DNA from: Geodermatophilus marinus | Lineage (GTDB): Bacteria > Actinomycetota > Actinomycetes > Mycobacteriales > Geodermatophilaceae | Reading direction: 5' to 3' | NCBI RefSeq assembly: GCF_003428645.1 | Contig: NZ_QVQH01000008.1 | Span: 62,001-126,000 of the forward strand | DNA length: 64,000 nt | Part shown: piece by piece, positions 49,866 to 58,213 of the stretch | Numbering within the stretch: position 1 is the stretch's first letter | How the letters are laid out: every line of letters starts with the position of its first letter | Notes under the pieces: generated by a model | Databases searched by the model: none | What the model saw: the letters and a program-made list of their open reading frames with translations, nothing else | Told to the model about the DNA's origin: nothing | Made by a program: the position numbers and the translations under genes

Positions 49866-51464
49866 GTGGCCCTGGCCAGCCTGTACCCCGACATCGAGAT
49901 CCCCGACCTGTCGGTCCCCGCGTACGTCCTGTCCGCCGGCAGCGCGAACCCGGACGCGCCCGCGCTGGTGGACGGGCTGAAGGGCGACACCATCACCCAC
50001 GGCCAGCTGGCCGCCTACGTCGACCGGGTGGCCGCGGCGCTGCACGCCCGCGGGCTGCGCAAGGGCGACGTCGTCGCCGTCTTCTGCCCGAACACCCCGT
50101 GGTTCCCCGTGGTCTTCCACGGCATCGCGGCCGCCGGCTGCGTGATGAGCCCGATCAACTCGCTGTACACGCCCGACGAGATCGCCTTCCAGCTGCGCGA
50201 CTCCGGCGCGAAGGTGCTCGTCACCGTCTCGCCGTTCCTGGACCGGGCGCTGGCCGCGGTCGAGAAGGCCCCGGTGGACGAGGTCGTCGTCATGGACGGC
50301 GCCGAGGGCCACGCGTCGCTGCTGGACCTGCTCGGCAGCGACGCACCGTCGGCCCAGGTCGACATCGACCCGGCGAACGACCTGGTGACGCTGCCCTACT
50401 CCAGCGGCACGACCGGCCTGCCCAAGGGCGTCATGCTGACCCACCGCAACCTGGTGGCCAACGTCGCCCAGTGCAAGCCGCTGATCGACCTCGGCGCGGA
50501 CGAGCGGATCATCGCCGTCCTGCCGTTCTTCCACATCTACGGCCTCACCGTCCTGATGAACCAGGGCCTGGCCTGGGGCGGCGCGGTCGTGACGCTGCCG
50601 CGCTTCGACCTGGAGGACTTCCTCCGCACCATCCAGGACCACAGGATCACCCGGGCGTTCGTGGCGCCGCCGATCCTGCTCGCGCTGGCCAAGCACCCCC
50701 TGGTCGACTCCTACGACCTGTCGTCGCTGCGCTCGATCACCTCCGGCGCCGCCCCGCTGGACGAGCAGCTGGCCCTCGCCGCCGAGCGGCGGCTGCGCAA
50801 GGGCGCCGGCACCGGCGTCACCGTGGCGCAGGGCTACGGCATGACCGAGCTGTCGCCGGTCTCGCACACCACGCCGGACGAGGGCAAGGAGCCGGCCGGC
50901 GTCACCTCCGCGGTGCCGAAGGGCTCGGTGGGCTACGCCGTCCCGAACACCGAGTGCCGGCTGGTCGACCCCGAGACCGGGCAGGACGCCGCCGCCGGCG
51001 AGCGCGGCGAGCTGTGGGTCCGCGGGCCGCAGGTCATGAAGGGCTACCTGAACAACCCGGAGGCCACCGCGAACACCCTCGACCCCGAGGGCTGGCTGCG
51101 CACCGGGGACGTCGCCGTCGTCGACGAGGACGGCCGCTACACGGTGGTCGACCGGGTCAAGGAGCTGATCAAGTACAAGGGCTACCAGGTCGCCCCCGCC
51201 GAGCTCGAGGCCGTGCTGCTGGGCCACCCGGAGATCGCCGACGCCGCGGTCATCGGCGTCCCGGATAAGGAGAGCGGCGAGGAGCTGCCGAAGGCCTTCG
51301 TGGTCCGCACGCCCGGCTCGGAGGTCACCGAGCAGGCGGTCATGGAGTACATGGCCGGCAAGGTGGCCCCGCACAAGAAGATCCGCTTCGTCGAGTTCAT
51401 CGACCAGGTGCCGAAGTCGGCGGCGGGCAAGATCCTGCGCAAGGACCTCAAGGCCCGCGCCTGA
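49866..51464 (+). CDS. 4-coumarate-CoA ligase-like / long-chain acyl-CoA synthetase
   Basis: 532 residues. AMP-binding signature YSSGTTGLPKGVMLTHRN (residues about 180-197), LPFFHIYGLTVL, GYGMTELSPVSHT, GWLRTGDVAVVDEDGRY, and the C-terminal KYKGYQVAPAELEAVLL and PKSAAGKILRKDL with the catalytic Lys. This set is typical of 4CL-type aryl- or fatty-acyl-CoA ligases. The GTG start has CGAGGAG upstream. A strong hairpin follows the stop. It is distinct from the AACS-like domain at 4271, which lacks these 4CL features. Confidence 0.92.
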   Translation: MALASLYPDIEIPDLSVPAYVLSAGSANPDAPALVDGLKGDTITHGQLAAYVDRVAAALHARGLRKGDVVAVFCPNTPWFPVVFHGIAAAGCVMSPINSLYTPDEIAFQLRDSGAKVLVTVSPFLDRALAAVEKAPVDEVVVMDGAEGHASLLDLLGSDAPSAQVDIDPANDLVTLPYSSGTTGLPKGVMLTHRNLVANVAQCKPLIDLGADERIIAVLPFFHIYGLTVLMNQGLAWGGAVVTLPRFDLEDFLRTIQDHRITRAFVAPPILLALAKHPLVDSYDLSSLRSITSGAAPLDEQLALAAERRLRKGAGTGVTVAQGYGMTELSPVSHTTPDEGKEPAGVTSAVPKGSVGYAVPNTECRLVDPETGQDAAAGERGELWVRGPQVMKGYLNNPEATANTLDPEGWLRTGDVAVVDEDGRYTVVDRVKELIKYKGYQVAPAELEAVLLGHPEIADAAVIGVPDKESGEELPKAFVVRTPGSEVTEQAVMEYMAGKVAPHKKIRFVEFIDQVPKSAAGKILRKDLKARA

Positions 51465-51471
51465 CCTACCC

Positions 51472-51500
51472 GGGGCCGGCCGGTGCGTCCGGCCGGCCCC
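51472..51500. terminator. 12-bp perfect hairpin after the acyl-CoA ligase
   Basis: GGGGCCGGCCGG, loop TGCGT, then CCGGCCGGCCCC, starting 7 bases after the ligase stop. It has no U-tract but is a likely terminator. Confidence 0.75.
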
Positions 51501-51532
51501 GCGGCCGAAGCTCCCCCGCGAGTTCGGCGGGG

Positions 51533-51742
51533 GCACGGGCGGCCCCCGTGCAGGGTCCCGCCGCGAGCCTGCGAGCGGTGGGGGGGCACGGGCGGCCCCC
51601 GTGCAGGGTCCCGCCGCGAGCCTGCGAGCGGTGGGGGGGCACGGGCGGCCCCCGTGCAGGGTCCCGCCGCGAGCCTGCGAGCGGTGGGGGGCACGGGCGG
51701 CCCCCGTGCAGGGTCCCGCCGCGAGCCTGCGAGCGGTGGGGG
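51533..51742 (+). repeat. 53-bp tandem repeat array (four copies)
   Basis: Four head-to-tail units, the first two of 53 and the last two of 52 bases because one G is missing from a G run. Each opens with the small hairpin GCACGGG-CGGCC-CCCGTGC and continues GGGTCCCGCCGCGAGCC. A partial fifth unit runs to about 51750. The array ends 20 bases before the start of the quinone reductase, and open frames through it are periodic, so it is not a protein-coding gene. It fills most of the 305-base gap after the ligase terminator. Confidence 0.85.
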
Positions 51743-51757
51743 GCACGGGGGTCCTCT

Positions 51758-51763
51758 TAAGGT
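51758..51763 (+). promoter_or_regulatory. -10 element of a probable leaderless mRNA (quinone reductase)
   Basis: TAAGGT lies 6 bases before the ATG. It follows immediately after the 53-bp tandem array, so the array occupies the -35 and upstream region. Confidence 0.45.
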
Positions 51764-51769
51764 CGGGGC

Positions 51770-52762
51770 ATGCGTGCGGTGACCTTCTCCGAGCCCGGCG
51801 GCCCCGACGTCCTCGTGTGGGGGGAGGCGCCCGACCCGGTGCCGGGGCCCGGTGAGGTACTGGTGGACGTGGTGGCCACGGCGGTCAACCGGGCCGACCT
51901 GCTGCAGCGGGCGGGCAACTACCCGCCACCCCCCGGGGCCAGCGACGTCCTGGGCCTGGAGTGCAGCGGGGTGGTCAGCGAGGTCGGCGAGGGGGTCACC
52001 GGCTGGTCGGTCGGCGACGAGGTGTGCGCCCTGCTGTCGGGCGGCGGGTACGCCGAGCGCGTCGCCGTCCCGGCCGGCCAGCTGCTGCCGCGCCCGGCCG
52101 GGGTGGAGCTGGCGACCGCGGCGGCGCTGCCCGAGGTGGTGTGCACGGTGTGGTCCAACGTGTTCATGCTCGCCGGGCTGCGCCGGGGTGACTGCTTCCT
52201 GGTGCACGGCGGCTCGAGCGGCATCGGCACGATGGCCGTCCAGCTGGCCGCCCGGGCCGGCGCCCGGGTGTTCACCACCGCCGGGACGCCGGCCAAGCTC
52301 GACGTCTGCCGGGAGCTGGGCGCCGAGGTCGGCATCAACTACCGCGAGGAGGACTTCGTCGAGCGGGTCCGCGAGGAGACCGACGGCGCGGGGGTGGACG
52401 TCGTCCTCGACAACATGGGCGCCAAGTACCTGGCCCGCAACGTCGACGCGCTGGCGGCCGGCGGCCGGCTGGTGTGCATCGGGATGCAGGGCGGGACGAA
52501 GGCCGAGCTGGACCTCGGCACGCTCATGCGCAAGCGGGGCACCATCCACGCCACGACGCTGCGCGGGCGGCCGGCGACCGGCCCCGGCAGCAAGGCCGAG
52601 GTCGTGGCGGCGGTGCTGCACGACGTGTGGCCCGACGTCGAGCGGGGCGTCGTCCGGCCGATCGTGGACCGGCGGCTGCCGATGTCCCGCGCCGCCGAGG
52701 CGCACCGGGTGGTCGACGCCAGCGAGCACGTCGGCAAGGTGCTGCTGCTGACGGACGGCTGA
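51770..52762 (+). CDS. NAD(P)H quinone oxidoreductase, PIG3-type
   Basis: 330 residues of the zinc-free medium-chain dehydrogenase fold. NRADLLQRAGNYPPPPGASDVLGLECSG (split, residues about 40-66) is the PIG3 opening, then VHGGSSGIGTMAVQLAARAGARV (NADPH site) and DNMGAKYLARNVDAL. Such enzymes reduce quinones using NADPH. The ATG comes right after the 53-bp array with TAAGGT 6 bases before it and no ribosome-binding site. It is followed by a small Cys-rich gene. Confidence 0.88.
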   Translation: MRAVTFSEPGGPDVLVWGEAPDPVPGPGEVLVDVVATAVNRADLLQRAGNYPPPPGASDVLGLECSGVVSEVGEGVTGWSVGDEVCALLSGGGYAERVAVPAGQLLPRPAGVELATAAALPEVVCTVWSNVFMLAGLRRGDCFLVHGGSSGIGTMAVQLAARAGARVFTTAGTPAKLDVCRELGAEVGINYREEDFVERVREETDGAGVDVVLDNMGAKYLARNVDALAAGGRLVCIGMQGGTKAELDLGTLMRKRGTIHATTLRGRPATGPGSKAEVVAAVLHDVWPDVERGVVRPIVDRRLPMSRAAEAHRVVDASEHVGKVLLLTDG

Positions 52763-52925
52763 GGACCTCCCGGCACGGGCGCGTACCGGAACGAGCTCAC
52801 CCGCGGCGAGGCGTTTCAGAGGGGGGCTCGGAGCCGATGGACGCCGTGTCGCGGGGGGACCTGGGCCGGAGCCACGCGGCCGGTCCCCCGTTCCGGATGG
52901 CGCCATGCCACGGGAGGACAGCACC

Positions 52926-53114
52926 TTGGACGTGAGCGAACGGGTCACCTGGGAGGACTGCCCGGTCTGCCGGCGGGTCGCGGCCGTCGGCTGGTCCAGC
53001 GCTCGACCCGTCGAGTTCGACTGCCCCAACGGCTGCAGCCCGAGCGCGGAGCAGATACGCACCCTCGCGGGACGGCAGGGCCGGGCACCGCGCGAGTGGT
53101 CGCCCCACCCGTAG
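52926..53114 (+). CDS. Small zinc-ribbon-like protein
   Basis: About 62 residues. Two Cys pairs (EDCPVCRR and DCPNGCSP) would bind one zinc; the rest is polar (VGWSSARPVEFDCPNGC, AEQIRTLAGRQG). The TTG at 52926 is chosen as start because GGAGGA lies 7 bases before it; an in-frame ATG at 52905 is the alternative and adds 7 residues. I do not recognise a named family. It probably has a structural or DNA/RNA-binding role. It lies between the quinone reductase and the convergent aminotransferase homologue. Confidence 0.6.
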   Translation: MDVSERVTWEDCPVCRRVAAVGWSSARPVEFDCPNGCSPSAEQIRTLAGRQGRAPREWSPHP

Positions 53115-53156
53115 GGCCGAGGCCCCGGCGCGACCCGGGGCAGCCCGCCCGCGGGC

Positions 53157-54380
53157 TCACCTCGGCCGCAGCGCCGCCACCGCGTCGACGAGGTAGCCGA
53201 CCTCCTCCGCGGTGTTGTAGTGCATGAGGCCCAGCTGGACCGCGCCGCCCTGCTCGTTCACGCCGAGGGCGTCGAACAGCTCCCGGGCCGCGAAGTCGCC
53301 GTCCCACGCGCAGATGCCGCGGCGGGCCAGCTCGGCGGCGGCCTGGCGGGCGCGCATGCCCTCGACGGTGAACGACGCCGTGGGCGTGCGCCGCGGCGCC
53401 TCCCCGAGGACGTGCACGTGCCGCATCGCCCGCAGCGCCTCGTCCAGCCAGGCGAACAGCTCCCCCTCGTAGGCGGCGACCGCGGCCATCGAGGTGCGCA
53501 GCCGCTCCCGCCGGGAGCCGGTGGCGCCGTCGGCGAGCCCGGCCAGGTGCTCGACCGCCGCGGTGACGCCGGCGAGCAGCTCGAACGGGAGGCCGCCGGT
53601 CTCGAACCGTTCCGGCACCCGGTCCGGGTCGGGCAGCAGCCTGTCGGGCTGCAGCTCCTCCAGCAGGCCGGGGTCGGCCACCAGCGCCGCCACGCGCGGG
53701 CCGCACCACCGGTCGGCCGAGACGGTCAGCGAGTCGGCGCCCAGCACGGCGCGGTCCAGCAGCGCGTGCGGCGCGGCGTGGACGGCGTCGACGTGCACCA
53801 GCGCGCCGACCTGGCGCGCCCGGGCGGCGATCGCCGGCACGTCCGGGCAGGTGCCGAGGGCGTCGCTGGCCGCGGTGACGGCCACCAGGCGGGTGCGCTC
53901 GGTCAGCAGGTCGTCGTACTGCCAGTCGGGCAGCTCCCCGGTCTCGATGTCCACCTCCGCCCAGCGCACGGTGGCCCCGCGCTCGGCGGCCATCTGCACC
54001 CAGGGCCGGATGTTCGCGTCGTGGTCGAGCCGGCTGACCACGACCTCGTCGCCGCGGCGCCAGGTGCGGGCGACCGCCCGGGCGAAGGTGTAGGTCAGCG
54101 CGGTGGGGTTCGGGCCGAGCACCACGCCCCCGGGCGCCCCGCCGACCAGGTCGGCGACCGCCGCGCGCGCGGCCGAGACCAGCCCCTCGGCGCGCCCGGA
54201 GGCGGGGAAGACACCGCCCCGGCCGGCGACCGGCACCCGCATCGCCGAGCTCACCGCGTGCACGACGCTCTCCGGCAGCAGGGCGCCGGCCGCGCCGTCG
54301 GCGTGCACGAACCCGTCGGAGAGCCCCGGGAAGAGACCGCGGACGCGGGCGACGTCCAGCCGTGCCTCCCCCCACGCCAT
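53157..54380 (-). CDS. Class V aminotransferase homologue lacking any lysine
   Basis: 407 residues, clearly of the class V aminotransferase / cysteine-desulfurase-like fold (closest in pattern to TIGR01976): FVHADGAAGALLP, GPNPTALTYTFARA, SRLDHDANIRPWV, LVHVDAVHAAPH (PLP-pyridine Asp), and a C-terminal FAARELFDALG. Where relatives have the PLP lysine (S-A-Y-K-W/F-GP) this protein reads VSADRWCGP. The complete translation contains no lysine anywhere, so it cannot form the internal aldimine. It may be a pseudo-enzyme or use PLP differently. The ATG follows TACGGT by 7 bases, suggesting a leaderless message. It is divergent from bpa. Confidence 0.85.
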   Translation of the reverse strand: MAWGEARLDVARVRGLFPGLSDGFVHADGAAGALLPESVVHAVSSAMRVPVAGRGGVFPASGRAEGLVSAARAAVADLVGGAPGGVVLGPNPTALTYTFARAVARTWRRGDEVVVSRLDHDANIRPWVQMAAERGATVRWAEVDIETGELPDWQYDDLLTERTRLVAVTAASDALGTCPDVPAIAARARQVGALVHVDAVHAAPHALLDRAVLGADSLTVSADRWCGPRVAALVADPGLLEELQPDRLLPDPDRVPERFETGGLPFELLAGVTAAVEHLAGLADGATGSRRERLRTSMAAVAAYEGELFAWLDEALRAMRHVHVLGEAPRRTPTASFTVEGMRARQAAAELARRGICAWDGDFAARELFDALGVNEQGGAVQLGLMHYNTAEEVGYLVDAVAALRPR

Positions 54381-54387
54381 GGGTGGA

Positions 54388-54393
54388 ACCGTA
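54388..54393 (-). promoter_or_regulatory. -10 element of a probable leaderless mRNA (aminotransferase homologue)
   Basis: TACGGT on the minus strand ends 7 bases before the ATG. Confidence 0.45.
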
Positions 54394-54456
54394 GACGCTG
54401 GGCGGCCGCCGGGCTCGGGTGCGCAGGGGCCGCGTTCGCGGGCCGACCGGGCGGGG

Positions 54457-54462
54457 CAGGAT
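54457..54462 (+). promoter_or_regulatory. Possible -10 element of bpa
   Basis: CAGGAT, one mismatch from TANNNT, ends 6 bases before the bpa ATG; no good ribosome-binding site is present. Confidence 0.35.
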
Positions 54463-54468
54463 GGGTGC

Positions 54469-55026
54469 ATGACCGCACCGGGAAACGGCAGTGATCGCCC
54501 TCAGCAGGTCGTCGTCGTCGGCCCCGACGGCCGGCCGGTCGGCACGATGCCGATGTCGCAGGCGCCGGGCGGGGACGTCGAGCCGGGCGAGGGCGCCGGG
54601 GCCGTCGGCGACATGGTCGAGCAGCCCGCGAAGGTCATGCGGATCGGTACGATGATCAAGCAGCTGCTCGAGGAGGTCCGCGCGGCGCCGCTGGACGACG
54701 CCAGCCGCCAGCGGCTGCGCGACATCCACGCCTCCTCGATCCGCGAGCTCGAGCAGGGCCTGGCCCCGGAGCTGCGCGACGAGCTGGAGCGGATCACGTT
54801 GCCCTTCAGCGAGGACCAGACCCCGTCGGACGCCGAGCTGCGCATCGCCCAGGCCCAGCTGGTGGGCTGGCTCGAGGGCGTCTTCCACGGCATCCAGACC
54901 GCGCTGTTCGCCCAGCAGATGGCCGCCCGGGCGCAGCTGGAGGAGATGCGCCGGCGGGCGCTGCCGGGTGGCTCGCAGCCACCGCAGCAACCCGACCTGC
55001 GCCCCGGCGGCGGCCAGTACCTGTGA
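54469..55026 (+). CDS. bpa: Bacterial proteasome activator (DUF2587)
   Basis: 185 residues. Family signature: VMRIGTMIKQLLEEVRAAPLD, HASSIRELEQGLAPELRDELERI, DAELRIAQAQLVGWLEGVFHGIQTALFAQQ (split) and the C-terminal GQYL. The last four residues are the motif that docks into the pocket between proteasome alpha subunits in Mycobacterium (Bpa/PafE, Rv3780), so it should activate ATP-independent degradation by the 20S proteasome. Bpa forms a dodecameric ring. No proteasome subunit genes are in this window. The gene is divergent from the aminotransferase homologue and precedes the DUF1707 gene. Confidence 0.95.
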   Translation: MTAPGNGSDRPQQVVVVGPDGRPVGTMPMSQAPGGDVEPGEGAGAVGDMVEQPAKVMRIGTMIKQLLEEVRAAPLDDASRQRLRDIHASSIRELEQGLAPELRDELERITLPFSEDQTPSDAELRIAQAQLVGWLEGVFHGIQTALFAQQMAARAQLEEMRRRALPGGSQPPQQPDLRPGGGQYL

Positions 55027-55039
55027 GCGGGGAGGGCCG

Positions 55040-55234
55040 GTGCCAGCAGGGGACGAGGCGGTCCGCGCGTCCGACGCCGAGCGCGAGGAGACGGTGCGCC
55101 AGCTGCAGCGGGGCCTGACCCAGGGGCGGCTGACGGTCGACGAGTTCGACGAGCGGGTGCGGGCCGCCTACGCGGCCCGCACCCGCGGCGACCTCGCCGA
55201 GCTCACCGCCGACCTGCCGCGGAGTCTGTGGTGA
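55040..55234 (+). CDS. DUF1707 (SHOCT-like) small protein
   Basis: 64 residues. RASDAEREETVRQLQRGLTQGRLTVDEFDERV (split here) and AYAARTRGDLAELTADLP are the DUF1707 motif, a short helical module often at the N-terminus of actinobacterial membrane proteins; here it stands alone with no membrane segment. The GTG has GGGAGGG upstream. It follows bpa by 13 bases and its 3' end overlaps the opposing slipin gene by 32 bases. The function is unknown. Confidence 0.85.
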   Translation: MPAGDEAVRASDAEREETVRQLQRGLTQGRLTVDEFDERVRAAYAARTRGDLAELTADLPRSLW

Positions 55235-56153
55235 GCCCCGCGGTGGTGGCGCCGGTCAGCCCGTCGACGCGCCCCTCGGGGACGGCCGCGGGCAGGGCGC
55301 GGGTGCCCTCCTCGGTCTCCTCCCCGACCTCCGGCTGACCGTCGCCCGCGGCGTCCCGGGCGCTCTCGACCTGCTGGGCCCCGGGGGCCTGCTGCGCCCC
55401 GGCGGCCTGCTCGAAGAAGCGCAGCAGCTCGACCGGGAACGGCATGACCAGGGTGCTGTTCTTCTCCGACGCGACGTCGGCGACGGTCTGCAGCAGCCGC
55501 AGCTGCAGGGCGCCGGGGGTGGCGCTCATGGCGTCGGCGGCCTGGGCGAGCTTGCTGGAGGCCTGCAGCTCGCCGTCCGCGGAGATGACGCGGGCCCGCC
55601 GGTCGCGCTCGGCCTCGGCCTGCCGCGACATGGACCGCCGCATGCCCTCGGGCAGCGAGATGTCCTTGACCTCGACCCGGTCGATCTTGATGCCCCAGTC
55701 CTCGGTGGGGGTGTCGATGACCGCGCGCAGCTCGGCGTTGATCGCCTCCCGGTCCGACAGGAGGGTGTCGAGGTCCGCCCGGCCGATCACCGACCGCAGC
55801 GAGGTCTGGGAGACCTGCGAGGTGGCGATCATGTAGTTCTCGACGTTGATGACCGCCTTCACGGGGTCGACCACGCGGAAGTAGACGACGGCGTCCACGC
55901 CGATGGTCACGTTGTCCCGGGTGATCGTGCCCTGCGAGGGCACGTCGAGGACCAGGGTCTGCACGGGCACCTTGGTCATCTGGTCGACGAACGGGATCAG
56001 CAGCCGCAGCCCCGGCTCCCGGACGCCCTCCAGCAACCGGCCGAAGCGGAGCACCACCCCGCGCTGGTACTGCTGCACCATCCGGACGCTCGCGCCCAGG
56101 ACGACGAGTGCGACGACGGCCACGACCGCCAGCACGATGAGGGCGACATCCAT
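55203..56153 (-). CDS. SPFH/Band 7 protein (slipin)
   Basis: 316 residues. One N-terminal membrane helix (residues about 4-25, VALIVLAVVAVVALVVLGAS), then the Band 7 domain: YQRGVVLRFGRLLEGVREPGL, TRDNVTIGVDAVVYFRVVDP, and the long amphipathic EGMRRSMSRQAEAERDRRARV helix. It ends in Ala/Gln/Glu-rich sequence. Slipins form membrane-associated cages that scaffold proteases or stabilise lipid domains; usually an NfeD-type partner protease is adjacent, but none is visible. GGAGG lies about 6 bases before the ATG. The 3' end overlaps the DUF1707 gene. Confidence 0.88.
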   Translation of the reverse strand: MDVALIVLAVVAVVALVVLGASVRMVQQYQRGVVLRFGRLLEGVREPGLRLLIPFVDQMTKVPVQTLVLDVPSQGTITRDNVTIGVDAVVYFRVVDPVKAVINVENYMIATSQVSQTSLRSVIGRADLDTLLSDREAINAELRAVIDTPTEDWGIKIDRVEVKDISLPEGMRRSMSRQAEAERDRRARVISADGELQASSKLAQAADAMSATPGALQLRLLQTVADVASEKNSTLVMPFPVELLRFFEQAAGAQQAPGAQQVESARDAAGDGQPEVGEETEEGTRALPAAVPEGRVDGLTGATTAGLTTDSAAGRR

Positions 56154-56268
56154 GGCCGGCCTCCTCCCGGCCGGCGCGGCGTCGTCAGGACGTTCCCACG
56201 GCACCTGGAGCGCCGGCCCGTCCACCACCATCCTCCCAGGTCGCGGGGCGGGCTGCCACGACGGTCAG

Positions 56269-56321
56269 GGGGTCCGGGGGAGGTGCACCGGGCGCCGTCG
56301 GCGAGCCGTCCCCCGGACCCC
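56269..56321 (-). terminator. Hairpin downstream of the chemotaxis transducer
   Basis: A 13-bp perfect stem (GGGGTCCGGGGGA pairing with TCCCCCGGACCCC) around a 27-base loop, starting 20 bases past the transducer stop on the minus strand. It probably terminates that transcript before the slipin gene. Confidence 0.6.
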
Positions 56322-56341
56322 GTGACCACGTCGCGCGGGTG

Positions 56342-57970
56342 TCAGACGGTGAAGCGGCGGACGGCGTCCCGCAGGTCACCGCTCATGCGGGCCAGCTCCT
56401 CGGCCGCCCGCTGCGCGTCCTCCACCCGGGCGTTGGTCTCCTGGGTGCCGGCGGCCAGCCCGGTGATCGCCGCGGCGATCTGCCGCGACCCGGTGGCGGC
56501 CTCGGCCACGTTGCGGTTCATCTCGTCGGTGGTGGCGGTCTGCTCCTCGACGGCCGCGGCGATCGTCGCCTGGAAGTCGTTGATCTCCCCGATCACGGTG
56601 CTGATCTGCCGGATGGCCTCGACCGCCCCGGCGGTGTCGCCCTGGATGGTCTCGACCCGCCGCGAGATGTCCTCGGTCGCCCGGGCGGTCTCCTGCGCGA
56701 GCTCCTTGACCTCGCTGGCGACCACCGCGAAGCCCTTCCCGGCCTCGCCGGCACGCGCCGCCTCGATGGTGGCGTTGAGCGCGAGCAGGTTGGTCTGCTC
56801 GGCGATGCCGTTGATCAGCTTCACCACGGTGGCGATCTCCTGCGAGGAGTCGCCGAGCTTGCCGACGGTCCGGGTGGTGCTCTCGGCGACCCCGACCGCC
56901 TGACCGGCCACCCGGGCGGCCTCCGTCGCGTTGCGGGAGATCTCGCGGATCGCGGACTCCATCTGCGTGGAGCCGGCCGCCACGGTGTCGACGCTGGCGG
57001 CCACCTCGCCGGAGGAGGCGACGACGACGTCGGCCTGGCCGGCCGCGGTGCGGGCGTTGTCCGCGATCGCGCCGGAGGCGGCGCTCAGCTCCGCCGACGC
57101 GTCGTTCAGCCGCCGGGAGGAGTCGTGCACCAGCGTGAGGACGCCGCCGAGCGCGTCGAGGGTGTCGTCCAGCGAGCGCGCCATCTCCCCCAGCTCCGCG
57201 CCGCCGGTGCGGCCGGCCCGGACGGTGAGGTCACCGGCGGCGACCCGGCCGAGGACCTCCCGGATGCGCTGCACGGGACGGGTCACGCCGCGGGCGACGA
57301 GGGAGGCCAGCGCGACGGAGACCACGAGCCCGAGCGCGATGATCACCAGGGTGAGGGTGCGCGCCGCGGTGTAGGCGTCCTCGGCGTCCGCCGCGGTGCC
57401 GACCGCCTGCGCGCTCGCCGCGGCCGTGGCCGCGGCGATCGACCCGCTGATCACGGCCTCCTGCTCGGTGAGCTGGGCGACCATGCCGCGGAGCTGGTCC
57501 GGGGTGCTGGTGCCCCGCGCGGCGACCATCTGCCCGAGCACCGCCAGGTAGGACTCGACGGCGGGCTGGAAGCGGTCGAAGGCCTCCCGGGCGTCGGCCG
57601 AGAGCGGCATCGCCGCCACCGCGGCGGTCTGCTCGGTCAGCCGCGCCCCCACCGCCGCGGCGTTCTGCTGCGACGTGGCGAGCGACTCGGGGGGCAGGGT
57701 GGGGATGTTCGCGCGAGCGGTGTGCGCCATCAGCTCCCACCAGTCGGCCTGCAGCTGCCGCAGCCCGTCGAGCGGGACGGCGCCCTCGGTGTGGACGCGC
57801 TCGGCCTGCGCGCTCAGCGCCGACATCCGCTGGATGCCGAACAGGCCGACGCCCAGGGTGGTCAGGGCGACGACGAGGACCGCGCCCAGGAGCCGGGTGC
57901 GCAGGCCCCAGCGGCTGCCGGTGGCGTCCTCGGCCGGGTCGCGGCGGGCGGGCGTCCGGGTGTGCTCCAT
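56342..57970 (-). CDS. Methyl-accepting chemotaxis protein
   Basis: 542 residues. A cytoplasmic start, first membrane helix (about 24-44, [20 protein letters not shown]), an extracytoplasmic helical sensor, a second helix ([21 protein letters not shown]), HAMP, and the signalling hairpin with the highly conserved tip [13 protein letters not shown] preceded by [32 protein letters not shown] (split). It senses an external stimulus and controls CheA. The ATG at 57970 is used because the upstream extension is not conserved. A sigma-28-type promoter (CTCAA, 15 bases, GCCGAAG) lies about 45 bases upstream, linking it to a motility regulon. Confidence 0.93.
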   Translation of the reverse strand: MEHTRTPARRDPAEDATGSRWGLRTRLLGAVLVVALTTLGVGLFGIQRMSALSAQAERVHTEGAVPLDGLRQLQADWWELMAHTARANIPTLPPESLATSQQNAAAVGARLTEQTAAVAAMPLSADAREAFDRFQPAVESYLAVLGQMVAARGTSTPDQLRGMVAQLTEQEAVISGSIAAATAAASAQAVGTAADAEDAYTAARTLTLVIIALGLVVSVALASLVARGVTRPVQRIREVLGRVAAGDLTVRAGRTGGAELGEMARSLDDTLDALGGVLTLVHDSSRRLNDASAELSAASGAIADNARTAAGQADVVVASSGEVAASVDTVAAGSTQMESAIREISRNATEAARVAGQAVGVAESTTRTVGKLGDSSQEIATVVKLINGIAEQTNLLALNATIEAARAGEAGKGFAVVASEVKELAQETARATEDISRRVETIQGDTAGAVEAIRQISTVIGEINDFQATIAAAVEEQTATTDEMNRNVAEAATGSRQIAAAITGLAAGTQETNARVEDAQRAAEELARMSGDLRDAVRRFTV

Positions 57971-58012
57971 GGGTGCGGCTGCCTTCCGGGGCTGGGCGGG
58001 GGTGCACAGCAC

Positions 58013-58041
58013 ACTTCGGCAGCGCGCGCGGGCTGTTGAGC
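58013..58041 (-). promoter_or_regulatory. Sigma-28 (FliA)-type promoter of the chemotaxis transducer
   Basis: On the minus strand CTCAA (58040-58036), a 15-base spacer and GCCGAAG (58020-58014). This fits the CTCA-N15-17-GCCGAA pattern of flagellar genes in motile actinomycetes. It lies about 45 bases before the ATG. Confidence 0.6.
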
Positions 58042-58134
58042 CGGGACGGCCGCCTCCGGGCTCACCGCTGCCGTAGAAGGACCCTGTCCTCCCCACCCCT
58101 CGCCCCGCTCGGGGCGGTGCCCTGGACGAAGGCC

Positions 58135-58178
58135 GTGGTGAGCCAGGAGTCCCGGGGATCAGGTCAGCTGGTCATCGG
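58135..58178 (+). repeat. 44-bp repeat family C, copy 2
   Basis: Begins GTGGTGAGCCAGGA and ends CTGGTCATCGG. Same length and same ends as the copy at 17021; the central ten bases differ. It lies in the gap between the chemotaxis promoter and the HAD phosphatase stop. Confidence 0.6.
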
Positions 58179-58213
58179 AGGCGGGGAGGACCCGGTGGAC
58201 CCCGGGGCGGGGA

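Noticed and set aside
51533-51760. A CRISPR array or coding repeats
   Set aside because: Units are head-to-tail without unique spacers and no cas genes are nearby. Open frames through it are periodic by-products of the repeat.
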